Source of the DNA: Blautia_A aquisgranensis
GTDB taxonomy: Bacteria; Bacillota; Clostridia; Lachnospirales; Lachnospiraceae
NCBI RefSeq assembly: GCF_040096615.1
Contig: NZ_JBBMEJ010000006.1
Coordinates: 62,001-126,000 of the forward strand
DNA length: 64,000 bases
Direction: 5' to 3'
This document shows, piece after piece, positions 24,458 to 34,235 of the stretch. Each line of letters begins with the position of its first letter. The first letter of the stretch is position 1. A program made the translations under genes and the position numbers. Under the pieces are notes generated by a model. That model was not told the origin of the DNA. It saw only the letters and a list, made by a program, of their open reading frames with translations, and searched no databases.

Positions 24458-25504
24458 ATGGCAGAAATGGTAAGAGTCGTTGTAGACGCAATGGGCGGTG
24501 ACAATGCTCCGGTGGAGCCGGTCAAAGCAGCAGTGGAGGCTGTAAAAGAAAAACAGAACATCAAGGTTATCCTCACAGGAGTGCAGGATGTGATCGAGGC
24601 TGAGCTTAAGAAATATCCGGATTATCCCAAGGACAGGATCCAGGTAATACATGCATCTCAGGTGATCGAGACAGCAGAGCCGCCGGTAATGGCAATTCAG
24701 AAAAAGAAGGATTCCTCTATTGTTGTGGGATTAAATCTTGTAAAGAAGCAGGAAGCAGACGCATTTGTTTCATCAGGAAGTACAGGTGCTGTATTGGTTG
24801 GAGGCCAGGTGATTGTAGGCCGTATCAAAGGAATCCAGAGACCACCCCTTGCCCCGCTGATCCCTACCGCAAAGGGAGTTTCCCTTCTCATCGACTGCGG
24901 AGCTAATGTAGATGCCAGACCGAATCATCTGGTACAGTTCGCACAGATGGGTTCTATTTACATGGAGAACGTTGTGGGTATTAAGAAACCGAGAGTAGCC
25001 ATTGTCAACAACGGTGCAGAAGAAGAAAAAGGCAACGCACTGGTTAAGGCAACCTTTCCTCTTCTGAAAGTATGCAAGGATATCAATTTCATCGGAAGCA
25101 TTGAAGCCAGGGATATCCCGGCAGGTTATGCGGATGTTGTTGTCTGCGAGGCTTTTGTAGGAAACGTGATCCTCAAGCTTTATGAGGGTGTAGGCGCTAC
25201 TATGATGTCCATGATCAAAAAGGGTATGATGTCCGATTTTCGAAGCAAGATGGGTGCGCTTATGGTAAAACCGGCGCTGAAAAAAACACTCAAAGCTTTT
25301 GATGCCAGCGAGTACGGCGGCGCACCGCTTCTCGGTCTCAAAGGACTTGTGGTAAAGAGCCATGGAAGTGCCAAGAGCGTTGAGATCCGTCATGCGATCT
25401 TCCAGTGCGAACAGTTTAAAGAAGAGAAGATTAACGAGAAGATAGAAGAGTTTCTTGCTGCAGAGCAGAAGGCACAGGAAGCTGCGAAGAACGAAGAGAA
25501 ATAA
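24458..25504 (+). CDS. plsX: Phosphate acyltransferase PlsX
   Basis: Makes acyl-phosphate from acyl-ACP, the first committed step of phospholipid synthesis in Gram-positive bacteria (with PlsY). 348 residues, peripheral membrane enzyme. The start MAEMVRVVVDAMGGDNAP is diagnostic, followed by ASQVIE, SSGSTGAVLVGG, LIDCGANVDARP and YGGAPLLGLKG. RBS AAAGGA is between hairpin 2 and the ATG. acpP, rnc, smc and ftsY follow in the classic Firmicutes order, so lipid synthesis is tied to RNA processing and chromosome segregation genes. Confidence 0.97.
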   Translation: MAEMVRVVVDAMGGDNAPVEPVKAAVEAVKEKQNIKVILTGVQDVIEAELKKYPDYPKDRIQVIHASQVIETAEPPVMAIQKKKDSSIVVGLNLVKKQEADAFVSSGSTGAVLVGGQVIVGRIKGIQRPPLAPLIPTAKGVSLLIDCGANVDARPNHLVQFAQMGSIYMENVVGIKKPRVAIVNNGAEEEKGNALVKATFPLLKVCKDINFIGSIEARDIPAGYADVVVCEAFVGNVILKLYEGVGATMMSMIKKGMMSDFRSKMGALMVKPALKKTLKAFDASEYGGAPLLGLKGLVVKSHGSAKSVEIRHAIFQCEQFKEEKINEKIEEFLAAEQKAQEAAKNEEK

Positions 25505-25551
25505 ATAACAGAATATATAGAGATTACAGACAGAAAAGGAGGCGAACAGTC

Positions 25552-25800
25552 GTGGAACTGGAAATGCTGAAAAACATAATCGAAAAAATTCTTGACAGAA
25601 AGCTGGATGCGGTCACAGAGAAGACTACCTTTGTGGACGACCTCGGAATCGATTCCCTGGATTTTTTTCAGATCATGATAGAGCTGGAAGAAGTCTATGA
25701 TATTCATATCGACCAGGAGGACGCAGAAGAGATCGTAACCGTCGGTGATGCAGTGGAGACTCTTCGCCGCGTAACGAAGGGAAACAGAAATGGAAAATAA
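25552..25800 (+). CDS. acpP: Acyl carrier protein
   Basis: 82-residue acidic four-helix protein that carries fatty acyl chains on a phosphopantetheine arm. The attachment serine is in LGIDSLDFFQI (the DSL motif). The GTG start at 25552 follows AAAGGAGG by nine bases; the ATG at 25564 is a less likely alternative. It overlaps rnc by 11 bases, so the two are translationally coupled. Context (plsX before, rnc after) matches the housekeeping AcpP rather than a specialised carrier, although the sequence departs from the very conserved E. coli form around the DSL helix. Confidence 0.93.
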   Translation: MELEMLKNIIEKILDRKLDAVTEKTTFVDDLGIDSLDFFQIMIELEEVYDIHIDQEDAEEIVTVGDAVETLRRVTKGNRNGK

Positions 25801-26470
25801 TTTAAAAAATCTGGAAAAGACCATCGGATATCAGTTTACAGCGAAATCCCTGCTGGAGCAGGCGATGACACACAGTTCCTATGCCAATGAGAAACACCTT
25901 GGAAAGCTGGGGTGCAATGAACGTCTGGAATTCCTGGGAGATGCAGTGCTGGAGCTGATCAGCAGTGATTTCCTTTACAAAAAATTTCGCAATAATCAGG
26001 AAGGCGAGCTGACCAAGAAGCGCGCCAGCATGGTCTGTGAGAAAAGCCTTGCCTACTGTGCAAGAGAATTCGGGCTTCCGGAATATATCCTTCTTGGAAG
26101 AGGTGAGGAGATGATGGGCGGACGCAACCGTGATTCCATCGTATCCGATGCACTGGAATCCCTGATTGGAGCCATGTATCTGGATGGCGGTTTTGAGCCG
26201 GCACAGACCTTTGTGCTGAAATTTATCCTTAACGATCTGGAGGATAAGAGGATTTTTTATGACAGCAAGACTGTGCTTCAGGAGATGGTACAGGAAGGCG
26301 GTAACCATCCGGTAGAATACAGGCTTCTCAAAGAAGAAGGACCGGATCACAGCAAGAGCTTCACAGTGGAAGCTCTGATCAACGGAGAGCGCATGGGAAC
26401 AGGAACCGGTCATACCAAGAAAGCAGCAGAGCAGGCAGCAGCCCTTGAGGCAATCCGCAGGATCAAATAA
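25790..26470 (+). CDS. rnc: Ribonuclease III
   Basis: 226-residue double-stranded-RNA endonuclease that processes rRNA precursors and mRNAs. The catalytic signature NERLEFLGDAVLELI is near residue 42, the second acidic cluster is DALESLIGAMYLDGG, and residues ~155-226 form a dsRNA-binding domain ending GHTKKAAEQAAALEAI. The ATG lies within acpP. smc follows 13 bases after the stop. Confidence 0.97.
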   Translation: MENNLKNLEKTIGYQFTAKSLLEQAMTHSSYANEKHLGKLGCNERLEFLGDAVLELISSDFLYKKFRNNQEGELTKKRASMVCEKSLAYCAREFGLPEYILLGRGEEMMGGRNRDSIVSDALESLIGAMYLDGGFEPAQTFVLKFILNDLEDKRIFYDSKTVLQEMVQEGGNHPVEYRLLKEEGPDHSKSFTVEALINGERMGTGTGHTKKAAEQAAALEAIRRIK

Positions 26471-26483
26471 CAGCAGGTGACCA

Positions 26484-29400
26484 ATGTATCTGAAAAATAT
26501 AGAGGTGCAGGGATTTAAATCCTTTGCCCAGAAAATCAATTTTGAATTTCATAACGGTATCACCGGTATCGTAGGTCCCAACGGCAGTGGTAAGAGTAAC
26601 GTTGGTGATGCAGTACGCTGGGTCCTGGGAGAACAGAGTGCAAAACAGCTCCGTGGCGGAAATATGCAGGATGTTATTTTTTCCGGAACAGAGCTTCGAA
26701 AGCCTTTAAGTTTTGCGTCTGTGGCAATCACGCTGGATAACAGCGATCACAAACTTCCTGTGGATTTTGAGGAGGTTACGGTCACCAGACGTCTGTATCG
26801 CTCCGGAGAGAGTGAATACAGGATCAATGGAAGTACCTGCCGTCTGAAGGATATCAATGAGATGTTTTACGATACAGGTATCGGAAAAGAAGGCTATTCC
26901 ATTATCGGACAGGGACAAATCGACAAGATCTTAAGCGGCAAGCCGGAGGAGCGAAGAGAGCTTTTTGACGAGGCAGCCGGAATCGTCAAGTTTAAACGGC
27001 GTAAGAACACAACTCTGAAAAAACTGGAGGAAGAGCAGCAGAATCTTGTCCGTGTTACAGATATCTTAAGTGAGCTTACCAAGCAGCTGGAGCCACTGGA
27101 ACGTCAGTCCGAGACTGCAAAGATCTATCTGGCGAAGCGGGAAAACCTGAAAGAACTGGATGTGAACATGTTTCTTCTGGAATATGCACACACAGGAGAA
27201 CTTCTGAAGGAACTGGAAGAAAAGACCAGGATCACTCAGAATCAGTTAAAAGAAGCCCAGGATGCCCACAGCCGCACCAGGGATGAATATGAACGCCTGG
27301 AAAAAGCCCTGGAGGAACTGAATGAACGGATGGATCTTCTACGCGAAAAGAGCCGCGACCGTGCTGTCCGCAAACAGCAGCTGGAAGGTGAGATCAACGT
27401 TCTCCACGAGCAGATCCTTGCAGGAGAACAGAATGACAGCCATTACCGCAGTCGGCTTTCTGCGATCCAGGAGGACACAGAGAAGAAGACGAAGGATAAG
27501 GATGCCCTGGAGGAACAGAGAACCGAGCTTATGAGCAGTCTCCGTGAGACCAGCCACCGTCTTGCAGATGAGCAGGACCGGCTGGATAATATCCAGAGCA
27601 ATATCGTGGAATGCACCCAGGCAGTGGAGGACGGAAAGAATGAGATCATTGAGATCCTTAATTCCCGTGCCAACACAAAAGGTAAGGCGCAGCGTTTTGA
27701 CGCTATGATGGAACAGCTGGATATCCGGAAAGCTGGAATCAGCCAGAGGATCCTTTCCCTGAAAACTCAGGAGGAGGAACAGCAGTCTGCCATCAACATA
27801 GCGAAGGAAGAATACGATTCCATTACGGGAGCCATTGCCGCAACCAACCGGGAGGGCAGCCGTCTTACAAAAGAGATTCACGCACTCCAGGAGACCATGC
27901 AGCAGCAGAATGCACAGCTGGAAACCGGGCAGCGTGACTATCATAGAGAAGCTTCCAGACTGGAATCTCTCAGGAATATCACAGAACGGTATGACGGTTA
28001 CGGAAACAGTATTCGCCGTGTAATGGAACAGAAGGAACATGTTCCGGGAATCCGCGGTGTTGTGGCAGATATCGTTCACGTAGAGAAGAACTATGAGATC
28101 GCCATCGAGACAGCACTTGGCGGAAGCATCCAGAACATTGTCACAGATAATGAGCAGACAGCCAAGCAGATGATTGAATTTCTGAAAAAGAACCGTTATG
28201 GCCGTGCTACGTTCCTGCCGCTGAACAGTATTTCAGCAAGAGGGGATTTTAACCAGAGAGGTGCCCTGAATGAACCGGGAGCTATCGGCCTGGCCAGTGG
28301 TCTTGTAACCGCAGATAAAGAATATGCCGGTCTTATCGGCTATCTTCTTGGCAGAGTTCTGGTCGTAGATAACATTGACAATGCCATTGCCATTGCCCGG
28401 AAATACCGTCACAGCATCCGTATGGTAACGCTGGAGGGTGAATCTTTAAGCCCGGGCGGTTCTATGACAGGTGGTGCTTTTAAGAACAACAGTAATCTTC
28501 TTGGCCGTCGCCGTGAGATCGAGGAGCTGGAGAAAAAGGTCAAAGAGCTGGCAGCACAGTATAATAAATTCAGGCAGTCCCTGGAGGACAACCGTGCGAA
28601 ACGAAATGAGATGCGCGATACGGTTTCCGCTCTGCAGCAGAAGCTCCGTGAACAGTCCATTCAGCAAAATACAGCGAGAATGAACATCGAGCAGCTTGAA
28701 AAGAAAGCAGAGGAGATTCGCGGAGGTTACGCAAGAATCGAGCGGGAACAGGAAGAGATCAGGAATCAGACAAGAGACATGCAGGCAGATAATGCCCGCA
28801 TTACCCAGGAGCTGGAAGCCTCCAAAAAGGATGAGGAAGAGCTGGAAACCTTTATCGAGACCCGCCAGAAGGAACTGGATGACTGGAAGCGGGATGAGGC
28901 AGAGACAGCAGAAAGACTGGAAAAGATCCGTCTGGAAGCATCCGCATCCCAGCAGAAAGAAAACTTCATAAAAGAAAACCTGCGACGACTGAAAGAAGAG
29001 ATCCAGGTTCTGGAAGAGGAGCGGGAGCAGATTCTAGACTCCTTGGAAAAAGGCAGCCAGGAAACCGCCGAGAAGCGTAAGACTATCGAAAATGTTCGCA
29101 CTGAGATCGAGGGCTTTGCAGCAAAAGAAGAAGAGTCTGAGAAGCAGCTTGCAAAAATGCAGCAGGAAAAAGAAGAAAGCACGAAAAATCATAAAGAATT
29201 TTTTGAAAAAAGAGATGAGCTTTCCAATCAGATCAGCCTTCTGGATAAAGAATGCTTCCGACTGAAGACACAGGCGGAAAAGATCGAGGAAAACCGCGAG
29301 TCACGCATTGCGTACATGTGGGAAGAATACGAGATCACACCGAACAATGCGCTTACATACCGCAAGGAAGAGATGAATGACCGTCATGTGATGAAGCAGC

Positions 29401-30044
29401 AGATCCATAAGCTGAAGAATGAGATCCGCGCCCTTGGTTCCGTCAATGTCAATGCCATTGAGGATTACAAGGAGCTTCTGGAACGTCACACCTTCTTAAA
29501 CGGTCAGTATAACGATCTTCTGGAGGCAGAAAAAACGCTGGAACAGATCATCAAGGAACTGGATGAAGGAATGCGAAAGCAGTTTTCTGAGAAATTCGGG
29601 GAGATCCAGAAGGAATTCGACAAAGCCTTCAAGGAGCTTTTCGGCGGAGGCCGGGGAACCCTGGAGCTTGCGGAGGATGAGGATATCCTGGAGGCAGGAA
29701 TCAAGATCATTTCTCAGCCGCCGGGTAAAAAACTCCAGAACATGATGCAACTTTCCGGTGGTGAAAAAGCACTGACAGCCATTGCCCTGCTTTTTGCCAT
29801 CCAGAACTTAAAGCCTTCACCGTTCTGTCTTCTGGATGAGATCGAGGCAGCCCTTGATGATTCCAATGTAGGACGCTTCGCAGGATATTTACAGAAGTTG
29901 ACGAAGAACACACAATTTATTATAATAACACATAGACGTGGTACCATGAATGCAGCAGACAGGCTTTATGGAATTACCATGCAGGAAAAAGGGGTATCAA
30001 CGCTGGTATCTGTAGATCTTGTGGAGAACCAGCTTACCCAGTAG
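26484..30044 (+). CDS. smc: Chromosome partition/condensation ATPase SMC
   Basis: 1186-residue SMC protein. The N-terminal head has Walker A GPNGSGKSNV and the Q-loop; a long coiled coil follows; the hinge lies around residues 510-680 (GVVADIVHVEKNYEIAIE, GRATFLPL and the glycine-rich SPGGSMTGG); a second coiled coil leads to the C-terminal head with signature LSGGEKALTAIALLFA and Walker B FCLLDEIEAALD. Dimers embrace and compact DNA with ScpA/ScpB (not in this window). No frame breaks seen over 3.5 kb. RBS AGCAGGTGA is weak; the start agrees with the conserved MYLKNIEVQGFKSFA. Confidence 0.97.
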   Translation: MYLKNIEVQGFKSFAQKINFEFHNGITGIVGPNGSGKSNVGDAVRWVLGEQSAKQLRGGNMQDVIFSGTELRKPLSFASVAITLDNSDHKLPVDFEEVTVTRRLYRSGESEYRINGSTCRLKDINEMFYDTGIGKEGYSIIGQGQIDKILSGKPEERRELFDEAAGIVKFKRRKNTTLKKLEEEQQNLVRVTDILSELTKQLEPLERQSETAKIYLAKRENLKELDVNMFLLEYAHTGELLKELEEKTRITQNQLKEAQDAHSRTRDEYERLEKALEELNERMDLLREKSRDRAVRKQQLEGEINVLHEQILAGEQNDSHYRSRLSAIQEDTEKKTKDKDALEEQRTELMSSLRETSHRLADEQDRLDNIQSNIVECTQAVEDGKNEIIEILNSRANTKGKAQRFDAMMEQLDIRKAGISQRILSLKTQEEEQQSAINIAKEEYDSITGAIAATNREGSRLTKEIHALQETMQQQNAQLETGQRDYHREASRLESLRNITERYDGYGNSIRRVMEQKEHVPGIRGVVADIVHVEKNYEIAIETALGGSIQNIVTDNEQTAKQMIEFLKKNRYGRATFLPLNSISARGDFNQRGALNEPGAIGLASGLVTADKEYAGLIGYLLGRVLVVDNIDNAIAIARKYRHSIRMVTLEGESLSPGGSMTGGAFKNNSNLLGRRREIEELEKKVKELAAQYNKFRQSLEDNRAKRNEMRDTVSALQQKLREQSIQQNTARMNIEQLEKKAEEIRGGYARIEREQEEIRNQTRDMQADNARITQELEASKKDEEELETFIETRQKELDDWKRDEAETAERLEKIRLEASASQQKENFIKENLRRLKEEIQVLEEEREQILDSLEKGSQETAEKRKTIENVRTEIEGFAAKEEESEKQLAKMQQEKEESTKNHKEFFEKRDELSNQISLLDKECFRLKTQAEKIEENRESRIAYMWEEYEITPNNALTYRKEEMNDRHVMKQQIHKLKNEIRALGSVNVNAIEDYKELLERHTFLNGQYNDLLEAEKTLEQIIKELDEGMRKQFSEKFGEIQKEFDKAFKELFGGGRGTLELAEDEDILEAGIKIISQPPGKKLQNMMQLSGGEKALTAIALLFAIQNLKPSPFCLLDEIEAALDDSNVGRFAGYLQKLTKNTQFIIITHRRGTMNAADRLYGITMQEKGVSTLVSVDLVENQLTQ

Positions 30045-30063
30045 CAGAGAGGGATGAATCAGT

Positions 30064-31002
30064 ATGGCAGAAGAAAAAAAAGGATTTTTTAAACGTCTGG
30101 TAAGCGGACTTACCAAAACGCGAGACAATATCGTTGCCGGTTTTGATTCCATTTTCAGCGGATATTCCAGTATTGATGATGATTTTTATGAAGAGCTGGA
30201 AGAGATCCTGATCATGGGAGATATCGGCATCAATGCTACCACCTCCATTCTGGAACATCTGAAAGAACAGGTGGCAGAGCAGCATATCAAGGAGCCTTCT
30301 CAGTGCAAGCAGCTTCTGATTGACGGAATCAAGAATCAGATGCGTGTGGACAGCACAGAGTATGAGTTTGAGAACCGTAAATCCGTGATCCTGGTGATCG
30401 GTGTCAATGGTGTAGGTAAGACTACATCCGTAGGCAAACTGGCCGGCAAGCTGAAAGACCAGGGTAAGAAAGTTATCCTTGGAGCAGCGGATACTTTCCG
30501 TGCAGCAGCAGGTGAGCAGCTGACACAGTGGGCCAACCGTGCAGGTGTTGAGATCATCGGCGGTCAGGACGGCGCAGATCCGGCATCTGTTGTGTACGAT
30601 GCAGTGGCAGCAGCCAAGGCCAGAAATGCTGATGTGCTGATCTGTGATACAGCAGGAAGACTTCACAATAAGAAGAACCTTATGGAAGAGCTTCGCAAAA
30701 TTTACCGTATTCTGGAACGCGAATACCCGGAAGCATATCTGGAAACGCTTGTAGTTCTTGACGGAACCACAGGTCAGAATGCACTTTCTCAGGCAAGACA
30801 GTTTGCAGAGGTGGCGAATGTAACCGGAATCATTCTTACCAAACTTGATGGTACAGCGAAAGGTGGAATTGCAGTAGCGATCCAGTCTGAGCTTGACATA
30901 CCAGTAAAATACATCGGAGTAGGCGAGAGTATTGATGACCTGCAGAAATTTGACGCAGACGCATTTGTAAACGCCCTCTTTGACGTAGAAGAAAGGAGCT
31001 AA
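30064..31002 (+). CDS. ftsY: Signal recognition particle receptor FtsY
   Basis: 312-residue SRP-type GTPase that docks Ffh-ribosome complexes at the membrane. N domain at residues 1-85 (basic, KKGFFKRLVSGLTKTRD), then the G domain with GVNGVGKTTSVGKLA (P-loop), AADTFRAAAGEQL, VLICDTAGRLHNKKNLMEEL and TKLDGTAKGG. It lacks the long acidic A domain of E. coli FtsY, as is usual in Firmicutes. It lies 20 bases after smc; its partner ffh is at 43-44.4 kb. Confidence 0.97.
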   Translation: MAEEKKGFFKRLVSGLTKTRDNIVAGFDSIFSGYSSIDDDFYEELEEILIMGDIGINATTSILEHLKEQVAEQHIKEPSQCKQLLIDGIKNQMRVDSTEYEFENRKSVILVIGVNGVGKTTSVGKLAGKLKDQGKKVILGAADTFRAAAGEQLTQWANRAGVEIIGGQDGADPASVVYDAVAAAKARNADVLICDTAGRLHNKKNLMEELRKIYRILEREYPEAYLETLVVLDGTTGQNALSQARQFAEVANVTGIILTKLDGTAKGGIAVAIQSELDIPVKYIGVGESIDDLQKFDADAFVNALFDVEERS

Positions 31003-31010
31003 ATATACAA

Positions 31011-32222
31011 ATGCTTACATTAGAAAGCTTTGAAGAAGCGGCAGCAAAAGTAAAAGAAGTGACACAGGAAACAAAGCTGATATACAGCAGCTATTTCTCT
31101 GACATGACAGGAAATAAAGTTTACCTGAAACCGGAGAACATGCAGAGAACAGGTGCATATAAAGTACGTGGTGCATATTACAAGATCAGCACACTTTCTG
31201 ACGAGGAGAGGAACAAAGGCCTTATTACAGCATCTGCAGGAAACCATGCACAGGGTGTTGCCTATGCAGCACATAAATATGGCGTGAAGGCAGTAATTGT
31301 TATGCCGACCACTACACCACTGATCAAGGTGGAGCGTACCAAGAGCTATGGTGCAGAGGTCATCCTTCACGGAGATGTATACGATGAAGCCTGTGCACAT
31401 GCACTGCAGCTTGCAGAAGAGAACGGCTATACATTTATTCACCCGTTCGATGATCCGGCAGTTGCAACAGGACAGGGAACCATTGCCATGGAGATTGTAC
31501 AGGAGCTTCCTCTTGTAGATTATATCCTCGTTCCAATCGGTGGTGGCGGACTTGCAACCGGTGTTTCCACACTGGCCAAGCTCCTCAATCCGCATATCAA
31601 AGTTATCGGTGTTGAGCCGGCAGGGGCAGCCTGCATGAAAGCATCCCTGGAGAAAGGTGAGGTCGTAACACTTCCTCACGTAAACACTATCGCAGATGGT
31701 ACTGCAGTACAGACACCGGGAAAAAATATCTTCCCATATATTCAGGAGAATCTGGACGACATCATCACTATCGATGATGACGAGCTGATCGTAGCATTCC
31801 TGGATATGGTAGAGAACCATAAGATGATCGTGGAGAACTCCGGACTTCTTACAGTAGCAGCTCTTCGCCATCTGGATGTCAAGAATAAGAAGATTGTATC
31901 CATCTTAAGCGGCGGAAACATGGATGTGATCACCATGTCCTCTGTTGTACAGCACGGACTGATCCAGAGAGACCGTATCTTTACCGTATCTGTTCTCATT
32001 CCGGACAAGCCGGGCGAACTGGTACGTGTGGCAAGTGTCATAGCCGAGAATCAGGGAAATGTTATCAAACTGGATCACAACCAGTTTGTAAGCACCAACC
32101 GAAATGCAGCTGTAGAACTTAGAATCACTATGGAAGCATTCGGTACAGATCATAAGAATCAGATTGTTGCAGCACTCGAGAAAGAAGGCTGCAGACCGAG
32201 AGTTGTGCGGGCAATCCTGTAA
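31011..32222 (+). CDS. ilvA: Threonine ammonia-lyase (threonine dehydratase)
   Basis: PLP enzyme converting threonine to 2-oxobutanoate and ammonia. 403 residues: catalytic domain with the PLP lysine in GAYKVRGAYYK, SAGNHAQGVAYAA, and the phosphate-cradling VPIGGGGLATG; then a single C-terminal ACT domain (from about residue 325, VLIPDKPGELVRVASVI). The one-ACT form of this length is shared by catabolic TdcB-like and some biosynthetic enzymes, so pathway use (isoleucine synthesis versus threonine fermentation) is open. It starts 8 bases after ftsY and probably ends that operon. Confidence 0.92.
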   Translation: MLTLESFEEAAAKVKEVTQETKLIYSSYFSDMTGNKVYLKPENMQRTGAYKVRGAYYKISTLSDEERNKGLITASAGNHAQGVAYAAHKYGVKAVIVMPTTTPLIKVERTKSYGAEVILHGDVYDEACAHALQLAEENGYTFIHPFDDPAVATGQGTIAMEIVQELPLVDYILVPIGGGGLATGVSTLAKLLNPHIKVIGVEPAGAACMKASLEKGEVVTLPHVNTIADGTAVQTPGKNIFPYIQENLDDIITIDDDELIVAFLDMVENHKMIVENSGLLTVAALRHLDVKNKKIVSILSGGNMDVITMSSVVQHGLIQRDRIFTVSVLIPDKPGELVRVASVIAENQGNVIKLDHNQFVSTNRNAAVELRITMEAFGTDHKNQIVAALEKEGCRPRVVRAIL

Positions 32223-32230
32223 AACCAGGT

Positions 32231-32260
32231 TGCCAACCATAGCTGACACGTGCTATACTG
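32231..32260 (+). promoter_or_regulatory. Candidate glmS promoter
   Basis: TTGCCA and TATACT are 18 bases apart, just after the ilvA stop. It precedes the hairpin at 32293-32325, so its transcripts would have to read through that structure. Confidence 0.4.
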
Positions 32261-32292
32261 TAGTCGGTTATGATGCAATAACAGAAACGTAT

Positions 32293-32330
32293 ACCGGGCT
32301 GTTGCATATAATGTAGCAGCCCGGTCTTTT
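32293..32330 (+). terminator. Terminator between ilvA and glmS
   Basis: ACCGGGCTG (32293-32301) pairs perfectly with CAGCCCGGT (32317-32325), followed by CTTTT. Confidence 0.85.
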
Positions 32331-32372
32331 GTGAAAAAATACTTTTTATAGAAAAGAAAGGACAGAATCAAT

Positions 32373-34211
32373 ATGTGTGGAATTGTAGGATTTACAGGCA
32401 AGCACCAGGCAGCTCCGATCCTTTTAGATGGACTTTCAAAACTGGAATACAGAGGATATGACTCCGCCGGAATCGCAGTGCGTAACGGCGATGGTGAGAC
32501 AGAAGTGATCAAGGCCAAGGGAAGGCTTAAGGTTCTCGCCGAGAAGACGAACAACGGCGAATCTGTAGCCGGAACCTGTGGAATCGGTCACACCAGATGG
32601 GCGACTCACGGCGAGCCATCTGAGAATAATGCACATCCGCATGTGACAGACGACGGAAATGTAGTAGCTGTTCACAATGGAATCATTGAGAATTATCAGG
32701 AGCTGAAAAATAAGCTCATACGCAAAGGTTATACATTCTATTCTGAAACAGATACAGAAGTCGCAGTCAAGCTGATAGATTATTATTATAAGAAATATGA
32801 GGGAACACCGGTAGACGCGATCACACATTCCATGGTACGTATCCGTGGTTCCTATGCCCTTGCGATCATGTTCAGGGATTATCCAGGCGAGATTTATGTA
32901 GCCAGAAAAGACAGCCCGATGATCCTTGGTATCGCAGAAGGCGAATCCTATATTGCCTCTGATGTACCGGCAATCCTGAAATACACCCGAAATGTATATT
33001 ATATCGGCAATCTGGAGATGGCGCGGGTGAAAAAAGGAGAGATCACTTTTTACAACCTGGATGGAGATGAAGTCGAGAAAGAAATGAAAACCATTGAATG
33101 GGATGCAGAAGCAGCCGAGAAGGCAGGCTATGAGCATTTCATGATGAAAGAGATTCACGAGCAGCCGAAAGCAGTACTGGATACTCTGAACTCCGTGCTT
33201 AAAGATGGAAAAATTGATCTGACAGAGGTCGGACTGGAGGAAGAAGCCATTCAGAAGATCCAGCAGATCTATATTATTGCTTGCGGCTCTGCTTATCATG
33301 TTGGAATGGCAGCCCAGTATGTGCTGGAAGACCTGGCTCAGATTCCGGTAAGAGTCGAGTTGGCATCGGAATTCCGCTACCGCAAAATGGTTCTCAACAC
33401 CAACAGCCTTGCAGTGATCATCAGCCAGTCAGGTGAGACAGCAGACAGCCTTGCAGCTCTTCGTAAATGTAAGGAAAAAGGGATCCGCACACTGGGAATC
33501 GTCAATGTAGTAGGCTCCTCCATCGCACGAGAGGCAGATAATGTGTTCTATACACTGGCAGGCCCGGAAATTTCTGTGGCAACCACCAAGGCATACAGCA
33601 CACAGCTGATCGCATCCTATGCCCTTGCGATTCAGTTCGCAAAAGTACGCGGAACGATCACAGATGAAGCATATGACAACTATCTGGCAGAGCTTCAGAC
33701 ACTTCCGGAGAAGATACACAAAATCCTGGAAGACAAGGAGCGTATCCAGTGGTTTGCAGCAAAACAGGCTAATGTGAAGGACGCTTTCTTTGTAGGAAGA
33801 GGAATCGACTATGCTATCAGTCTGGAAGGCAGCCTTAAGATGAAGGAGATCAGCTACATTCACTCTGAAGCGTACGCAGCAGGTGAGCTGAAACACGGAA
33901 CCATCTCTCTGATCGAGGATGGAACTCTTGTGATCGGTGTGCTGACCCAGCCGGATCTTTACGAAAAAACCGTCAGCAACATGGTAGAATGTAAGAGCCG
34001 TGGCGCATATCTTATGGGACTTACTACTTTCGGCAATTATAACATTGAGGACACCGCAGACTTTACAGTCTACATTCCGCAGACGGATCCGCATTTTGCC
34101 ACTTCTCTGGCAGTCATCCCGTTACAGTTACTTGGATATTATGTAAGTGTAGCCAAAGGACTGGATGTAGATAAGCCTAGAAATCTGGCTAAGAGTGTTA
34201 CGGTGGAATAA
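32373..34211 (+). CDS. glmS: Glutamine-fructose-6-phosphate aminotransferase (isomerizing)
   Basis: Makes glucosamine-6-phosphate from fructose-6-phosphate and glutamine, the entry to peptidoglycan amino sugars. 612 residues. The N-terminal glutaminase domain starts MCGIVGFTG with catalytic Cys2, and shows EYRGYDSAGIA, HTRWATHGEP and HNGIIENYQEL. Two SIS isomerase domains follow (CGSAYHVGM and SQSGETADSL; GRGIDYAISLEGSLKMKEISY), ending KSVTVE. RBS GAAAGGA precedes the ATG. No glmS ribozyme is recognisable in the 150 bases upstream. Confidence 0.98.
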   Translation: MCGIVGFTGKHQAAPILLDGLSKLEYRGYDSAGIAVRNGDGETEVIKAKGRLKVLAEKTNNGESVAGTCGIGHTRWATHGEPSENNAHPHVTDDGNVVAVHNGIIENYQELKNKLIRKGYTFYSETDTEVAVKLIDYYYKKYEGTPVDAITHSMVRIRGSYALAIMFRDYPGEIYVARKDSPMILGIAEGESYIASDVPAILKYTRNVYYIGNLEMARVKKGEITFYNLDGDEVEKEMKTIEWDAEAAEKAGYEHFMMKEIHEQPKAVLDTLNSVLKDGKIDLTEVGLEEEAIQKIQQIYIIACGSAYHVGMAAQYVLEDLAQIPVRVELASEFRYRKMVLNTNSLAVIISQSGETADSLAALRKCKEKGIRTLGIVNVVGSSIAREADNVFYTLAGPEISVATTKAYSTQLIASYALAIQFAKVRGTITDEAYDNYLAELQTLPEKIHKILEDKERIQWFAAKQANVKDAFFVGRGIDYAISLEGSLKMKEISYIHSEAYAAGELKHGTISLIEDGTLVIGVLTQPDLYEKTVSNMVECKSRGAYLMGLTTFGNYNIEDTADFTVYIPQTDPHFATSLAVIPLQLLGYYVSVAKGLDVDKPRNLAKSVTVE

Positions 34212-34235
34212 TTAACTACAGAAAGGAACCTGGAC

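Noticed and set aside
32223..32372. A possible glmS ribozyme before glmS.
   Set aside because: The interval is short and holds only a promoter-like sequence and an intrinsic terminator; the ribozyme core motifs are not seen.
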